From Streptomyces cucumeris (GTDB taxonomy: Bacteria; Actinomycetota; Actinomycetes; Streptomycetales; Streptomycetaceae): a stretch of DNA of 64,000 bases. Each line of letters opens with the position of its first letter. Positions within the stretch are counted from its first letter, which is position 1. The position numbers and the translations under genes were made by a program. Shown piece by piece: positions 46,132 to 54,856 of the stretch. Where the stretch lies: the NCBI RefSeq assembly GCF_024295805.1, contig NZ_JANCLX010000004.1, positions 62,001 to 126,000 on the forward strand. The letters are read 5' to 3'. Below the pieces are notes generated by a model. It was not told the DNA's origin and searched no databases. It worked only from the letters and a program-made list of their open reading frames with translations.

Positions 46132-46142
46132 CGAAACTTTCG
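46132..46142. promoter_or_regulatory. CGAAACTTTCG operator-like site in a divergent promoter region
   Basis: CGAAA-C-TTTCG, two perfect 5-bp arms around one base, in an AT-richer patch between the RHS gene (start 45983) and the response-regulator gene (start 46203). The CGAAA-N-TTTCG form resembles operators described for LacI-family sugar regulators in Streptomyces (BxlR type). Confidence 0.45.
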
Positions 46143-46202
46143 ATACGGGCCCGCGGACCGTCCCGGTGCGGAGAGTGTGCTCTTCCGGCTACGGTGAGTG
46201 TC

Positions 46203-46853
46203 GTGACCACCCGTATCCTGCTGGCCGATGACCAGGACACCGTCCGGATCGGCTTCCGGCTGATCATCGACTCACAACCGGACATGGAGGTCGTGGGGGA
46301 GGCCGGGGACGGTCTGGAGGCCGTCGAACTCGCCCGCAAACTACGGCCGGACGTGGTGCTCGCCGACATCCGGATGCCGCGGATGAACGGGCTCGAGGTC
46401 ACCCGGCTGCTCACCGGCCCCGGGGTCGAGGACCCAATCAAGGTGATCGTGGTGACCACCTTCGACCTGGACGAGTACGTCCACACCGCGCTGCGCAACG
46501 GCGCCTGCGGCTTCCTCCTCAAGCGCTCAGGACCCACCCTGCTGGTGGAGGCGATCCGGGCGGCGATGGCCGGGGACGCCATGATCAGCCCTTCGGTGAC
46601 GGTCCGTCTGCTGCGCCAGTTCCAGGAGCCGGAGAAGCCACGGGCCAAGCAGCCGCTCGAGGCGCTGACCGAACGCGAGGTGGAGATCGCGGGGCTGGTC
46701 GCCCAGGGGATGACCAACGCCGAGATCGCGGGCGAGCTGTTCATCTCGGCCGGCACGGTCAAGACCCATATCGCCAACGTCCAGCGGAAGTTGGACGTCC
46801 GGAACCGGGTCGGGATCGCCGCCTGGGTCTGGGACAGCGACCGCGTCGGCTGA
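46203..46853 (+). CDS. NarL/LuxR-type response regulator (orphan)
   Basis: 216 residues from a GTG start; a second in-frame GTG at 46194 is possible. The receiver domain has the acidic pair D9 D10, phospho-acceptor D55 (LADIRMP), a TT pair near 85 and K107. The C-terminal LuxR-type helix-turn-helix (LTEREVEIAGLVAQGMTNAEIA...TVKTH) spans about 150-195. No sensor kinase gene is adjacent in the window, so the partner is unknown. It is divergent from the RHS-dioxygenase-P450 operon and shares its promoter region, making it a candidate regulator of that operon or of the NRPS genes. Confidence 0.92.
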   Translation: MTTRILLADDQDTVRIGFRLIIDSQPDMEVVGEAGDGLEAVELARKLRPDVVLADIRMPRMNGLEVTRLLTGPGVEDPIKVIVVTTFDLDEYVHTALRNGACGFLLKRSGPTLLVEAIRAAMAGDAMISPSVTVRLLRQFQEPEKPRAKQPLEALTEREVEIAGLVAQGMTNAEIAGELFISAGTVKTHIANVQRKLDVRNRVGIAAWVWDSDRVG

Positions 46854-46977
46854 CCGCCCGCCGACTTAACCGTCGGTTGTGTTCGCTGCACCTTCCTGCC
46901 ATCCACACCCTGTGGACAGACGGCGCCGGATCGGCTTCCCCTCGCAGGACCCCGGGATCACCCCCGCCAACGGACAA

Positions 46978-47012
46978 GGGCCCGGCCCCCGTTGTGCGGG
47001 GGACCCGGGCCC
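46978..47012. terminator. Hairpin between response regulator and LysR-type gene
   Basis: A GC-rich stem (GGGCCCGG-CCCCC against GGGGGACCCGGGCCC, small bulge, 7-nt loop) between convergent genes. Confidence 0.75.
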
Positions 47013-47031
47013 TAAGGCGTGCCAGGAGGAG

Positions 47032-47286
47032 TCAGGCGGCGCAGACGCCTTTCATGCTGTCGATAAGAGCCAGTACGGCACGGGCCGACGGCAGGATCAT
47101 GCGCCCTTCGCGGGTGAGCTGGGCGCCGGTGGAATCGCGAGTGAAGAGCTTTGTACCGAGCATTTGTTCCAGGCACTTGATCTGATAGCTGATGGCGGGC
47201 TGTGAATAACCGAGGACCTTCGCCGCCTGATCCATACGGCCTATCTCCGCTATAGAGACGAAGGCGCGAAACTCCCGCTCGTGCAT
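47032..47286 (-). CDS. Stand-alone LysR-type DNA-binding domain (84 aa)
   Basis: The product is only the winged helix-turn-helix of a LysR regulator: FRAFVSIAEIGRMDQAAKVLGYSQPAISYQIKCLEQMLG is the standard HTH and linker-helix start, followed by TREGRMILPSARAVLALID. It ends at residue 84, whereas LysR proteins are ~300 residues with an effector-binding domain. There is no remnant of an effector domain downstream, only a terminator, so it looks like a functional mini-regulator rather than a fresh truncation. It could compete with full-length LysR proteins or act by itself. It sits between the biosynthetic block and the MacB-type exporter, a usual place for a cluster regulator. Confidence 0.8.
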   Translation of the reverse strand: MHEREFRAFVSIAEIGRMDQAAKVLGYSQPAISYQIKCLEQMLGTKLFTRDSTGAQLTREGRMILPSARAVLALIDSMKGVCAA

Positions 47287-47448
47287 TTTGCCCCCTGTCC
47301 GATTCGGCTGCCTTCTGGGCTGCCGAGAACCGGTTCCACAGCACCGGTCATCCGATCTGTCCCACCCATATCAACGTAACTGATCTCGCATGGCAACAGC
47401 CGGTGCAGGAAGCTGCAATGCGGTGCGCCGCACTATGGGTAGGACCGC

Positions 47449-47489
47449 CCCGCGGTGCCTCGTCGGGGGAATTTTCGAGGCACCGCGGG
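47449..47489 (-). terminator. Hairpin downstream of the FtsX permease gene
   Basis: A perfect 14-bp inverted repeat (CCCGCGGTGCCTCG / CGAGGCACCGCGGG) with a 13-nt loop, ~70 nt beyond the minus-strand stop at 47557. It could also bind a regulator, since it lies upstream of the LysR-type gene as well. Confidence 0.65.
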
Positions 47490-47556
47490 AGTCTTTTCGG
47501 TGTTTCCGCGACACGTTCCGGAAGAGCGGAACGCACGGTTCGTCACCGCCGGAGTC

Positions 47557-50106
47557 TCACTCCTGGGTGACCGCCCTCAGCACATTCAGCCGGGCCCCTC
47601 GCCGGGCCGGTCCCAGCGAGGCCAGCATTCCGATCAGCGCGGCACCCGCCAGATAGACCGCCATCAGCGCCCAGGGAAGCGACAGACTGCTCACGCCCTG
47701 GGACTTCATCGAGCGGGCCACCGCCAGACCGAGTCCGGAGCCGACCAGTACGCCGAGCACCGCGCCGAAGAGCGAGATGACCACCGACTCCGTCATGATC
47801 ATGCGGATGGTCTGCCCCCGGCCGAGCCCGATGGCGCGCAGCGCGCCCAGCTCCTTCGTCCGCTCCATCACCGACAGCGCCAGGGTGTTGACGATGCCCA
47901 GCACCGCGATGATCATCGCGACCGCGAGGAGCGCCTGCACCACGTTGAGCATCATGTCGAAGCCGTCGTTGAACTTCTGCGCGACCTGCTCCTTGGACTG
48001 CACCGTCACCTCGGGGCTGTCCCGCAGCGCCTTCTCCACCCGCGGCTGCACCGAGTCGGCCGAGGCACCCGGCGCCAGCTTGATGTACGCCTGCGACGGC
48101 TGGGCGTAGCGGAAGCCCTTCGTGGCGTCGGCCCAGGGCACCACCACACTGTTGGCCAGCGCCATCTCCGCGAAGGTGCCCGCCAGCCGGTAGCTGCGCC
48201 GCTCCCCGCGCTGGAGCTGGACGGTGACCTTGTCACCGACCTTCACCCCGCGGTCCTTCGCGGTGTTCTTGTTCATCAGCACCGAACCGGGGGCGAGTTC
48301 ACCGATCGACCCGGTCTCGGCCCGCAGGCTCAGCAGCCCGCGCGCCGCCTTCCAGTCCTCCCACGAGGAGACGGTCTGGGTGGCGCCGCCGACCTTCGCG
48401 GTGTCGAACGAGGCGCCCGCCGCCGCGTCCACCCCGTCGATCCCGCGCACCGCGCGCAGCGCCGCCGGGTCGATGGAGGCAGACATACCCGCCCCGGTGT
48501 CGCCCATGGCGACCAGTTCGGCCTTCAGCTTGCCGGAGATCTCGTTGTTGACGCTGTCCTTCGCCGACGCGGCCACCGTACTGAGCGTGGTGACCAGCGC
48601 GACGCCGATCATCAGGGCCGAGGCGGTGATCGCGGTCCGCCGCGGATTACGGGCCGAGTTGCGCCGTCCGAGCTGGCCCGGGAGCGAACGGGAGAACATC
48701 CCGCCCAGCAGCCACACCGCGGGTCTGCTGATCAGCGGCGTGAGCAGCGCGACCCCGATGAAGGCCAGCAGCACCCCGGGCAGAACGGCGGAGACCGCCG
48801 CGTCGCCCGAGCCCATCAGCCCGGTGAGCAGCAGCCCCGCGCCCAGCACCAGCAGGATCGAACCGGTCCAGGTCTGCTTGCGGTGCCTGCGGTCCGGGGC
48901 CGCGGCGGCGCGGATCACCGCGATCGGCGGCACCTTCGCGGCGCGCAGCGCCGGGAACAGCGCGGCCAGCATCGTCACCCCGACGCCCACCACCAGCGAT
49001 ACGATCACCGCGCTCGCGGGCACCGCGAGATCGGCGACCTCCAGACCCGCCATGGTGTCCGCCAGCAGCGAGGCGCCCAGCGCCCCGAGGCCGACCCCGA
49101 GCCCGAGGCCGACGCCCGCCGCGACCAGCCCGATGAGCATCGACTCCAGCAGCACCGAGCCGATCATCTGGCGGCGGCTGGCGCCCAGCGCCCGCAGCAG
49201 CGCCAGCTCCCGCATCCGCTGGGCGATGATGATGGAGAAGGTGTTGATGATCAGGAAGACGCCCACCAGCACGGCCACGGCGGCGAAACCCAGCAGCACC
49301 TGGGTGACCAGGTCCAGGACGTCCCGCGAGCGGTCGGCCGACTCCTTCGACAGCTCCTCACCGGTGCGCACCTCGAAACCGGCGCCCAGTTCCTTCTTCA
49401 GCGCGCTCTGCACGGAGGCGGCGCCGGCGCCGGAGTCGAGGGTCACGGTGACGGCCGAGTACTCACCGCTCCCGCCCAGCATCAGCTTCTGCGCCACCGG
49501 TTCGGTGAACGCGACCGTCTGCTCACCGCCGATGGAGTCCCGGTCACCGGAGTACCCGAAGACACCCGCGACGGTGAACGTCCGCTTCGGCTCCCCGGTC
49601 AGCACCGCGATGGTGTCGCCGACCGCGAAGTGGCCCTTCTCGGCGAGCCCCGCGTTGATCGCCACCTCGCCCGGCTTCACGGGGGCGTGCCCCTCGCGCA
49701 GCTTCAGCAGCGAGGTCTCCCCGGTCCAGCTCCTGCCGTACCGGGGGCCGCCGGTGGACGGGACCACCTTGCCGTCCGCGCCGAGCGCCCGCGCGCCCTC
49801 GACCCGTACCTCCCCGGCGGCCTTGCCGACCCCGGAGACGTCCGCGACCTCGCGCACCGTCGCCCGGTCCAGCCCCACCGGCGCACTGGCCGCGTCGCCG
49901 ACCCCGGCGTCGACCCGCGGTTTCGCGGCGACCTGGAGATCGATGTCGTCGTACGCGCCCGCGAACTGGGCGTCGAACGAACGGCCCAGGGTGTCCTGGA
50001 GGACGAAGGCGCCGGAGACGAAGGTGACGCCCAGCACCACCGCGAGCCCCGACAGCAGCAGTCTGAGCTTGCGCGAGAGCACGCTCTTGAGAGTCGCCTT
50101 GAACAT
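47557..50106 (-). CDS. MacB-type ABC transporter permease, double FtsX
   Basis: 849 residues. An N-terminal membrane helix (near 14-36) and a large periplasm-type domain (about 40-260) are followed by an FtsX core (about 265-400, starts VLLGFAAVAVLVGVFLIINTFSIIIAQRMRE), a second extracytoplasmic part and a second FtsX core at the C-terminus (VVQALLAVAMIIAVLGIVNTLALSVMERTKELG). This duplicated layout is the usual actinobacterial MacB/FtsX-like permease. It overlaps the ATPase stop by one base (TGATG). Such pairs export peptides, antibiotics or act on cell-envelope complexes by mechanotransmission; export of or immunity to the NRPS product is likely from context. Confidence 0.9.
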   Translation of the reverse strand: MFKATLKSVLSRKLRLLLSGLAVVLGVTFVSGAFVLQDTLGRSFDAQFAGAYDDIDLQVAAKPRVDAGVGDAASAPVGLDRATVREVADVSGVGKAAGEVRVEGARALGADGKVVPSTGGPRYGRSWTGETSLLKLREGHAPVKPGEVAINAGLAEKGHFAVGDTIAVLTGEPKRTFTVAGVFGYSGDRDSIGGEQTVAFTEPVAQKLMLGGSGEYSAVTVTLDSGAGAASVQSALKKELGAGFEVRTGEELSKESADRSRDVLDLVTQVLLGFAAVAVLVGVFLIINTFSIIIAQRMRELALLRALGASRRQMIGSVLLESMLIGLVAAGVGLGLGVGLGALGASLLADTMAGLEVADLAVPASAVIVSLVVGVGVTMLAALFPALRAAKVPPIAVIRAAAAPDRRHRKQTWTGSILLVLGAGLLLTGLMGSGDAAVSAVLPGVLLAFIGVALLTPLISRPAVWLLGGMFSRSLPGQLGRRNSARNPRRTAITASALMIGVALVTTLSTVAASAKDSVNNEISGKLKAELVAMGDTGAGMSASIDPAALRAVRGIDGVDAAAGASFDTAKVGGATQTVSSWEDWKAARGLLSLRAETGSIGELAPGSVLMNKNTAKDRGVKVGDKVTVQLQRGERRSYRLAGTFAEMALANSVVVPWADATKGFRYAQPSQAYIKLAPGASADSVQPRVEKALRDSPEVTVQSKEQVAQKFNDGFDMMLNVVQALLAVAMIIAVLGIVNTLALSVMERTKELGALRAIGLGRGQTIRMIMTESVVISLFGAVLGVLVGSGLGLAVARSMKSQGVSSLSLPWALMAVYLAGAALIGMLASLGPARRGARLNVLRAVTQE

Positions 50107-50879
50107 CAGGCCACCTTCTCCAGCGTGTCGATCTTCTTCATCATGTCGAGCACGGTCTCGGCGGTCGGTTCGGTGATCTCGCCGACGACCTGGCCGTCGG
50201 CGAAGAAGACCACCCGGTCCGCGTAGGAGGCGGCGTTGGGGTCATGGGTGACCATCACGATCGTCTGGCCCAGCGCCCGCACCGAGTCCCGCAGGAAACG
50301 CAGCACCTCGGCCCCGGCCCGTGAGTCCAGATTGCCGGTCGGCTCATCCGCGAAGATCACCTCGGGCTGGGACACCAGCGCCCGCGCGCACGCCACCCGC
50401 TGCTGTTGGCCACCGGACAGCTCCGACGGCAGATGCCCCAGCCGTTCGCTGAGCCCCACCGTGTCGATCACCCGTTGGAGCCACTCCGGCGACGGCTTCC
50501 GTTTCGCGATGGCGAGCGGCAGCAGGATGTTCTCCTCCGCGGTCAGCATCGGCAGCAAATTGAATTGCTGGAAAATAAATCCGATGCGCTCTCTGCGAAG
50601 GCGGGTCAACTCCTTGTCGCTCATTCCGTTGACCTTCATGTCGGCGATGTACACATCGCCTTCGGTCACCGAGTCGAGACCGGCGATGCAGTGCATCAAG
50701 GTCGACTTGCCGGAACCCGAGGGTCCCATGATCGCGGTGAATTGACCCCGGCGCAGTTCCACATCCACCCCTCGCAGGGCGGCGACTTGCGCATCGCCCG
50801 TGCCATAGGTCTTGTGGACGTTCACCGCTCGGGCGGCCAGTTCCGTATCCGTCGAAATCGTCGCGCTCACGCGGCTCAC
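50106..50879 (-). CDS. MacB/LolD-type ABC transporter ATP-binding protein
   Basis: 257 residues with Walker A GPSGSGKST, Q-loop QFNLLP, signature LSGGQQQR, Walker B VIFADEP and the H-loop VTHD. The length and motifs match LolD/MacB ATPases. The start is a GTG at 50879; an in-frame GTG three codons on (50870) has better spacing from AGGGAG. Coupled to the FtsX permease by a one-base overlap, it powers that permease. It is transcribed away from the P450 gene at 51099. Confidence 0.92.
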   Translation of the reverse strand: MSRVSATISTDTELAARAVNVHKTYGTGDAQVAALRGVDVELRRGQFTAIMGPSGSGKSTLMHCIAGLDSVTEGDVYIADMKVNGMSDKELTRLRRERIGFIFQQFNLLPMLTAEENILLPLAIAKRKPSPEWLQRVIDTVGLSERLGHLPSELSGGQQQRVACARALVSQPEVIFADEPTGNLDSRAGAEVLRFLRDSVRALGQTIVMVTHDPNAASYADRVVFFADGQVVGEITEPTAETVLDMMKKIDTLEKVA

Positions 50880-50944
50880 TCTCCCTGTGCCGGGCGGTGC
50901 TTACGCTGTCGAGCCGAGACTAGGACGGGCCCGGGGGCGGCCAC

Positions 50945-50962
50945 CTCTGCCGAATGGCAGAG
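50945..50962. promoter_or_regulatory. Inverted repeat CTCTGCC-gaat-GGCAGAG
   Basis: Two perfect 7-bp arms with a 4-nt spacer in the divergent region between the ABC exporter genes and the P450 gene, about 65 nt before the ATPase start. A plausible operator. Confidence 0.4.
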
Positions 50963-51029
50963 ATCGGGGCGGAGTTGACGCCAGGGGTGCGCTTCGAAGT
51001 CTTTGCATCACACCTGTGCGGACCGGAGG

Positions 51030-51046
51030 CCGGACCTAGGGTCCGG
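51030..51046. promoter_or_regulatory. Inverted repeat CCGGACC-tag-GGTCCGG
   Basis: Perfect 7-bp arms with a 3-nt spacer, about 52 nt upstream of the P450 ATG. It could be an operator or an mRNA leader hairpin. Confidence 0.4.
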
Positions 51047-51098
51047 GGAGCAGGAGCGCCGACCGGACAGCGCCTACCGGACAGTCGAGGGGGACGGC

Positions 51099-52316
51099 AT
51101 GGCCGCCACACGGACACTCTCCAAATACTGGATGCTCACCAACGAGTTCACCCAGAATCCCTATCCGGTACTGGAACACGTCCGTGAGGAACGCCCGGTC
51201 TGCGAGATCGCCCTCCCCGACGGCGGCCGCGCCTGGGTGGTGACCCGCTACGACGACGCGCGGGCCGCGCTCGCCGACCCCCGCCTCAGCCGCGACATCC
51301 ACGTTCACTACCAGTTGATGTCCCGCCGCTCAGGGCGCACCCTCACCCCTCCCCCCGAGGAGGCCAACCACCTGGCCAACCTCGAACCGCCGCGCCACAC
51401 CCCGCTGCGCAAGGCCATCAGCTTCGCCTTCACCCCGCGCCGCGCCGAGGCGCTGCGACCGCGGATCGTGGAGATCGCGGACCAACTCCTCGACCGGCTG
51501 GCCGCCCGTGCCCGCCCCGACCTGATCGCGGGCTACGCCGACCCGCTGCCCGTCATCGTCATCGCCGAGCTGATGGGCGTCCCCGCCGACGCCTGGCCGG
51601 ACTTCCTGCGCTGGTCCCAGGCGCTGCGGACGTTCTCCCCGACCGACACCTCGGGGGTCCTGGACCGCAACATCCAGGACCTGTCGGCGTATATGTCCTC
51701 GCTCATCGCGGCGAAGGAGCGGGAACCGGGCGAGGACCTGCTGTCCTCCCTCATCCACGCCGACGCCGAGCGGCGGCTGACCCCCACCGAGATCCTCTCC
51801 ACCGGCTTCGCCCTGATGACCGGCGGCAACGACACCACAGCGAGTCTTGTCGGCGGGGTCATCGCCGCCCTGCTCACCCACCCCGGGGAACGGGAGCGGC
51901 TGCTCGCCGAACCGGGCCGCTGGGGCGCCGCGATGGACGAACTGATCCGCTACGTCAGCCCGATCAGCAACGCCCTCCAGCGCGTGACCACGGGCCCCGT
52001 GGAACTCGGCGGCGTCACCATCCCGGCCGGCGAGGTCGTCATCATCTCGGTGATGTCCACCAACCGCGACCGCGGCCAGTTCCCCGACCACCCCGACGAC
52101 CTCGACCTGGACCGCGCCAAACCGGCCCATCTGAGCTTCGGCTTCGGCATCCACTACTGCTCCGGGGCCCATCTGGCGAAGATCATCACCGAGATCGGCG
52201 CCCGACGGCTCTTCGAGCGCTTCCCCGAGGTGCGGCTGGCGGTCGAGCCGTCCGCACTGCGCTACCAGCAGAACGTGGTGGTGCGCCCGCTGGAGGCGCT
52301 GCCGGTCACCTGGTGA
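51099..52316 (+). CDS. Cytochrome P450 (second)
   Basis: 405 residues from the ATG at 51099 (GAGGGGGA upstream); the open frame extends further 5' but without coding character. It shows I-helix GGNDTT (242-247), ExxR in ELIRYV, and the haem loop FGFGIHYCSG with Cys354. The sequence is of the CYP105/107-like soluble type common in natural-product clusters. The substrate is unknown. It is divergent from the MacB-type exporter and separated from the NRPS tailoring operon by the regulators, so it may be a further tailoring enzyme, but that link is positional. Confidence 0.9.
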   Translation: MAATRTLSKYWMLTNEFTQNPYPVLEHVREERPVCEIALPDGGRAWVVTRYDDARAALADPRLSRDIHVHYQLMSRRSGRTLTPPPEEANHLANLEPPRHTPLRKAISFAFTPRRAEALRPRIVEIADQLLDRLAARARPDLIAGYADPLPVIVIAELMGVPADAWPDFLRWSQALRTFSPTDTSGVLDRNIQDLSAYMSSLIAAKEREPGEDLLSSLIHADAERRLTPTEILSTGFALMTGGNDTTASLVGGVIAALLTHPGERERLLAEPGRWGAAMDELIRYVSPISNALQRVTTGPVELGGVTIPAGEVVIISVMSTNRDRGQFPDHPDDLDLDRAKPAHLSFGFGIHYCSGAHLAKIITEIGARRLFERFPEVRLAVEPSALRYQQNVVVRPLEALPVTW

Positions 52317-52332
52317 ACCGGGTGACCGGCAG
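52299..52332. terminator. Convergent terminator spanning the P450 stop codon
   Basis: A perfect 12-bp inverted repeat (CTGCCGGTCACC / GGTGACCGGCAG) with a 10-nt loop that contains the P450 stop codon. It serves both the P450 gene and the opposing DUF4142 gene. Confidence 0.75.
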
Positions 52333-52343
52333 CGGTTCCGCGG

Positions 52344-53024
52344 TCACTTGGACTTGGGAACGGTGGAGGCGACGTCATCGAGCACGGCGTCCGTCACCAG
52401 ACCGGTGTCCTCCAGCACCTCCATATGGTCGTTCACCGTGGCGTTGGTCTGCGTGGCCAGCCGCCGGATCAGGGAGTTCTTGGTGGCGGCGCGGACCTGG
52501 GCGATGACGATGAAGATCTTGCCGTGCGAGGCACGCAGCAGGTCCACGAAGAGCTGGTCGAACTTCTCGCCGTCGGCCTCCTTCAACTGCTGCACCCAGG
52601 CCTGCTGTTCGGCACTGGCCTCGTCGGGCAGCGGCACATTGAGGGTCTTGGCGGTCTCACGGGTGAGCTGATCCAGCTTGCTGTGTCCGTCCAGCAGGTG
52701 CATCCCGGCCCGCTTGATGGCCTCACCCGCGGCCTGACTCTGGGCCATCCGCCCGGCGGGGATCTCCCACAGCCCGGCCTGCCGGACCTTGACCAGGAAC
52801 GTCTTGTCCAGTTCGGTCAGCGCCCCGGACCCGGAGGCGGCGGCCGTTCCGGCGTCCTGCGCGGACGGCACGGTCCCCGCCACCGAACCCTCCTCGCTGT
52901 CACTCTTCGAGATCCACACGGCCACCCCGGCGACGATCGCCACCATGGCGACCACGGCGGCCAGGATCCGGCTGCGGGGAAAGGCGGAGCCGTGGTGTCG
53001 CGCGTTCCGGGCGTGATTCATCAT
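52344..53024 (-). CDS. DUF4142 family secreted or anchored protein
   Basis: 226 residues from the first of two adjacent ATGs after AGGAGG (the second, 53021, has better spacing). A single membrane segment at about 20-38 (ILAAVVAMVAIVAGVAVWI) acts as signal or anchor, then a linker, then an alpha-helical domain of about 150 residues with ALTELDKTFLVKVRQAGLWEIPAGRMAQ and ...HLLDGHSKLDQLTRETA, the hallmark of DUF4142 (ferritin-like bundle). The biochemical role of this family is not established. Not obviously part of the cluster. Confidence 0.8.
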   Translation of the reverse strand: MMNHARNARHHGSAFPRSRILAAVVAMVAIVAGVAVWISKSDSEEGSVAGTVPSAQDAGTAAASGSGALTELDKTFLVKVRQAGLWEIPAGRMAQSQAAGEAIKRAGMHLLDGHSKLDQLTRETAKTLNVPLPDEASAEQQAWVQQLKEADGEKFDQLFVDLLRASHGKIFIVIAQVRAATKNSLIRRLATQTNATVNDHMEVLEDTGLVTDAVLDDVASTVPKSK

Positions 53025-53619
53025 GCCTCCTGGGGGCGCAACGGCCCGTCGGGAGAGCCGTGGCCGTGCTGCGGGGATCAGCGGTACGACTGAGGTACGG
53101 CAGGCACAGATCTTTGCACTCAGCAAAAGCCGGTCTTCGTCATCTGCGCTCAAGATGCGCCCACAGGCGGCGCTTGTGCCTTAAAATCCCGGCCCGCGCG
53201 GCACGGTGCGTGGCGACGGGACGCTCACGGCGGGGTGTTGTGGCCGCGCCCCACGGGACCGTCACGACAACGCGACACCGCGTATGACGTCAGCGGCGAA
53301 CGTGCCCCAGGGCAGGTCCGCACGGTCCCGCCTGGCTCGCGACGCCTGGCCCGCGACGTCGCCGCGTTGTCGGGGGCGTCCTCGCGGGGGTGCCCCTGCC
53401 ACCGTGCGAGCGCACGCTCCCCCGGCTACCGCCGGGAGGTGCCCCCTTTGAAACCGCGGGCCGATCCAACGCGACGTCGCGGACACGCCCTGGCGACGAC
53501 CCCTGCCGCACGGAATACCGCGACCGCACCCCCGCACCACCCGCGGTATGTTCGCGACGGCCCGCGGCCCGCGCCGGCATGGCCGCGAGGCCCGTTGCCG
53601 CGAGGGCCCCGCACCACGT
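53025..53619. other. ~600-bp intergenic region without a recognisable gene
   Basis: Frames in all six directions here are Pro/Arg-rich and have no ribosome binding site or family signature. The only structure seen is an 8-bp inverted repeat ATACCGCG / CGCGGTAT (53515-53522 and 53542-53549, 19-nt spacer). Confidence 0.5.
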
Positions 53620-54126
53620 TCACCAACCGGCGACTCTTCGCCGCTCCCCCCGCCCGCCGGAGGGCTCGCCCGAGGGCTCACCGCCGGCCTCCGTGAAGGC
53701 TTGCAACGCCTCGATCAGACCGCGCCGCTGCCCCGCGGGCATCGCTGCCACGATGCCCGTGAGCTCGCCCTTACGCCGCTCGGTGACCTCCTCCACCGTG
53801 CGCCGCCCGGTATCCGTCAGCGAGATCACGCTGGTCCGCCGGTCCACCTCCGAGGCCCCGCGGGCCACCACCCCGGCCGCCGCCAGCCGGTCGATCATCC
53901 GCATCGCCGTGGAGGGCTGCACCCCCAGTTCCTCGGCCAGCCGGGACAGGCTGAGCGGTCCACGGTTCTCCAGCGCCACCAGCATCCGGAACTGCGGCAG
54001 GGTCAGCGTCTCCTCCACCGCCGCCAACGACCGCGCCGACACCGCGACCAGCAGCCGGGAGGCGATCAACAAGGCGTGCACCATGGCCTCGATATCGGAC
54101 TCAGGAACGGGCGAACTCGTCGGCAT
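53620..54126 (-). CDS. MarR-family transcriptional regulator
   Basis: 168 residues with the MarR winged-helix layout: an N-terminal helix (DIEAMVHALLIASRLLV), then LTLPQFRMLVALENRGPLSLSRLAEELGVQPSTAMRMIDRLAAAGVVAR, then the wing motif DRRTSVISLTDTGRR, then the dimerisation helix. The C-terminal ~25 residues are a Gly/Glu/Arg-rich tail with a GEPSGEPSGG repeat. It should bind a palindromic operator as a dimer and respond to small phenolic or antibiotic ligands. The upstream divergent gene at 54240 is a possible target. Confidence 0.88.
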   Translation of the reverse strand: MPTSSPVPESDIEAMVHALLIASRLLVAVSARSLAAVEETLTLPQFRMLVALENRGPLSLSRLAEELGVQPSTAMRMIDRLAAAGVVARGASEVDRRTSVISLTDTGRRTVEEVTERRKGELTGIVAAMPAGQRRGLIEALQAFTEAGGEPSGEPSGGRGERRRVAGW

Positions 54127-54239
54127 AGGCCCTTTCTACCCCGGCCCCGCCGGAATTGCGGTGGCCGAACGGCCCCTGCTGTGCCACCCTGCGCCTATGT
54201 TCCGCACGACGTCCCGCCCAGCGAACCAGCCCGGGAGCC

Positions 54240-54653
54240 ATGCCGCGTAGGCCGCCGGCAGCGGTACGGGCCGCCCTCAGTCACCACCCCCGCCATCCGC
54301 ACCCCCCGCGCTACTCGGTCGTCGACGGGGTCTCCGCGGCGACACTCGGCGAGATCCACCGCCTGGAGCGGGCCCGTGGCAAACCCGGCGTGGTCGCCCG
54401 GGACCTGGCGTCGTGGAGACAGCAGGCGGCACAGGTGACCCGCCGGGCCGGACCCGGCACCCCCGATCCGCCGTGTCCGTGCTGTGAGCCGGACCCCGAG
54501 GGCCGCCCCGGTCTGGAACGTGTCCTGGGCGCCCTCTCCCGCCGAGCCCGGCGCGAACTCGCCGCCGTGGTGGAGCCGGTGGACGGCAGAGTGCTGACCA
54601 CCACATACGGACCGCCACCCGACATCCCCGGGTGGTGGGAGCGGCGCTACTGA
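54240..54653 (+). CDS. Hypothetical protein with CPCC motif
   Basis: 137 residues from the ATG at 54240 (GGGAG just upstream). An Arg/Pro/His-rich N-terminus is followed by YSVVDGVSAATLGEIHRLERARGKPG, a CPCC motif (PDPPCPCCEPDPEG), and a C-terminus VLTTTYGPPPDIPGWWERRY. I do not recognise the family. The Cys cluster could bind metal. Divergent from the MarR gene. Confidence 0.55.
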   Translation: MPRRPPAAVRAALSHHPRHPHPPRYSVVDGVSAATLGEIHRLERARGKPGVVARDLASWRQQAAQVTRRAGPGTPDPPCPCCEPDPEGRPGLERVLGALSRRARRELAAVVEPVDGRVLTTTYGPPPDIPGWWERRY

Positions 54654-54856
54654 CCGCCTCGGATCAGCCGGTACATCCTCGGCACATCACCAGCCATCAA
54701 CCTCCGGCCGATGGCGATACGGCCGGGCCCGTGGGGCGTCGGGCTCCGCCACGCCTCCCACCGGCTCTGCCGCGCGTGCCCCGGCCCCATGCGTACCCAT
54801 CCCGGCAGTCCATACGGCTACGTACCTGCCGACCTCCGTCCCGAAAGGCCCCGCCC

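Noticed and set aside
41967..46202. Long plus-strand frame extending the response regulator gene upstream through the RHS gene
   Set aside because: Only the part from the GTG near 46203 has receiver-domain homology; the rest is antisense to the RHS gene.
53515..53549. 8-bp inverted repeat ATACCGCG / CGCGGTAT
   Set aside because: Weak, with a long spacer and no gene start nearby; not supported as an operator.
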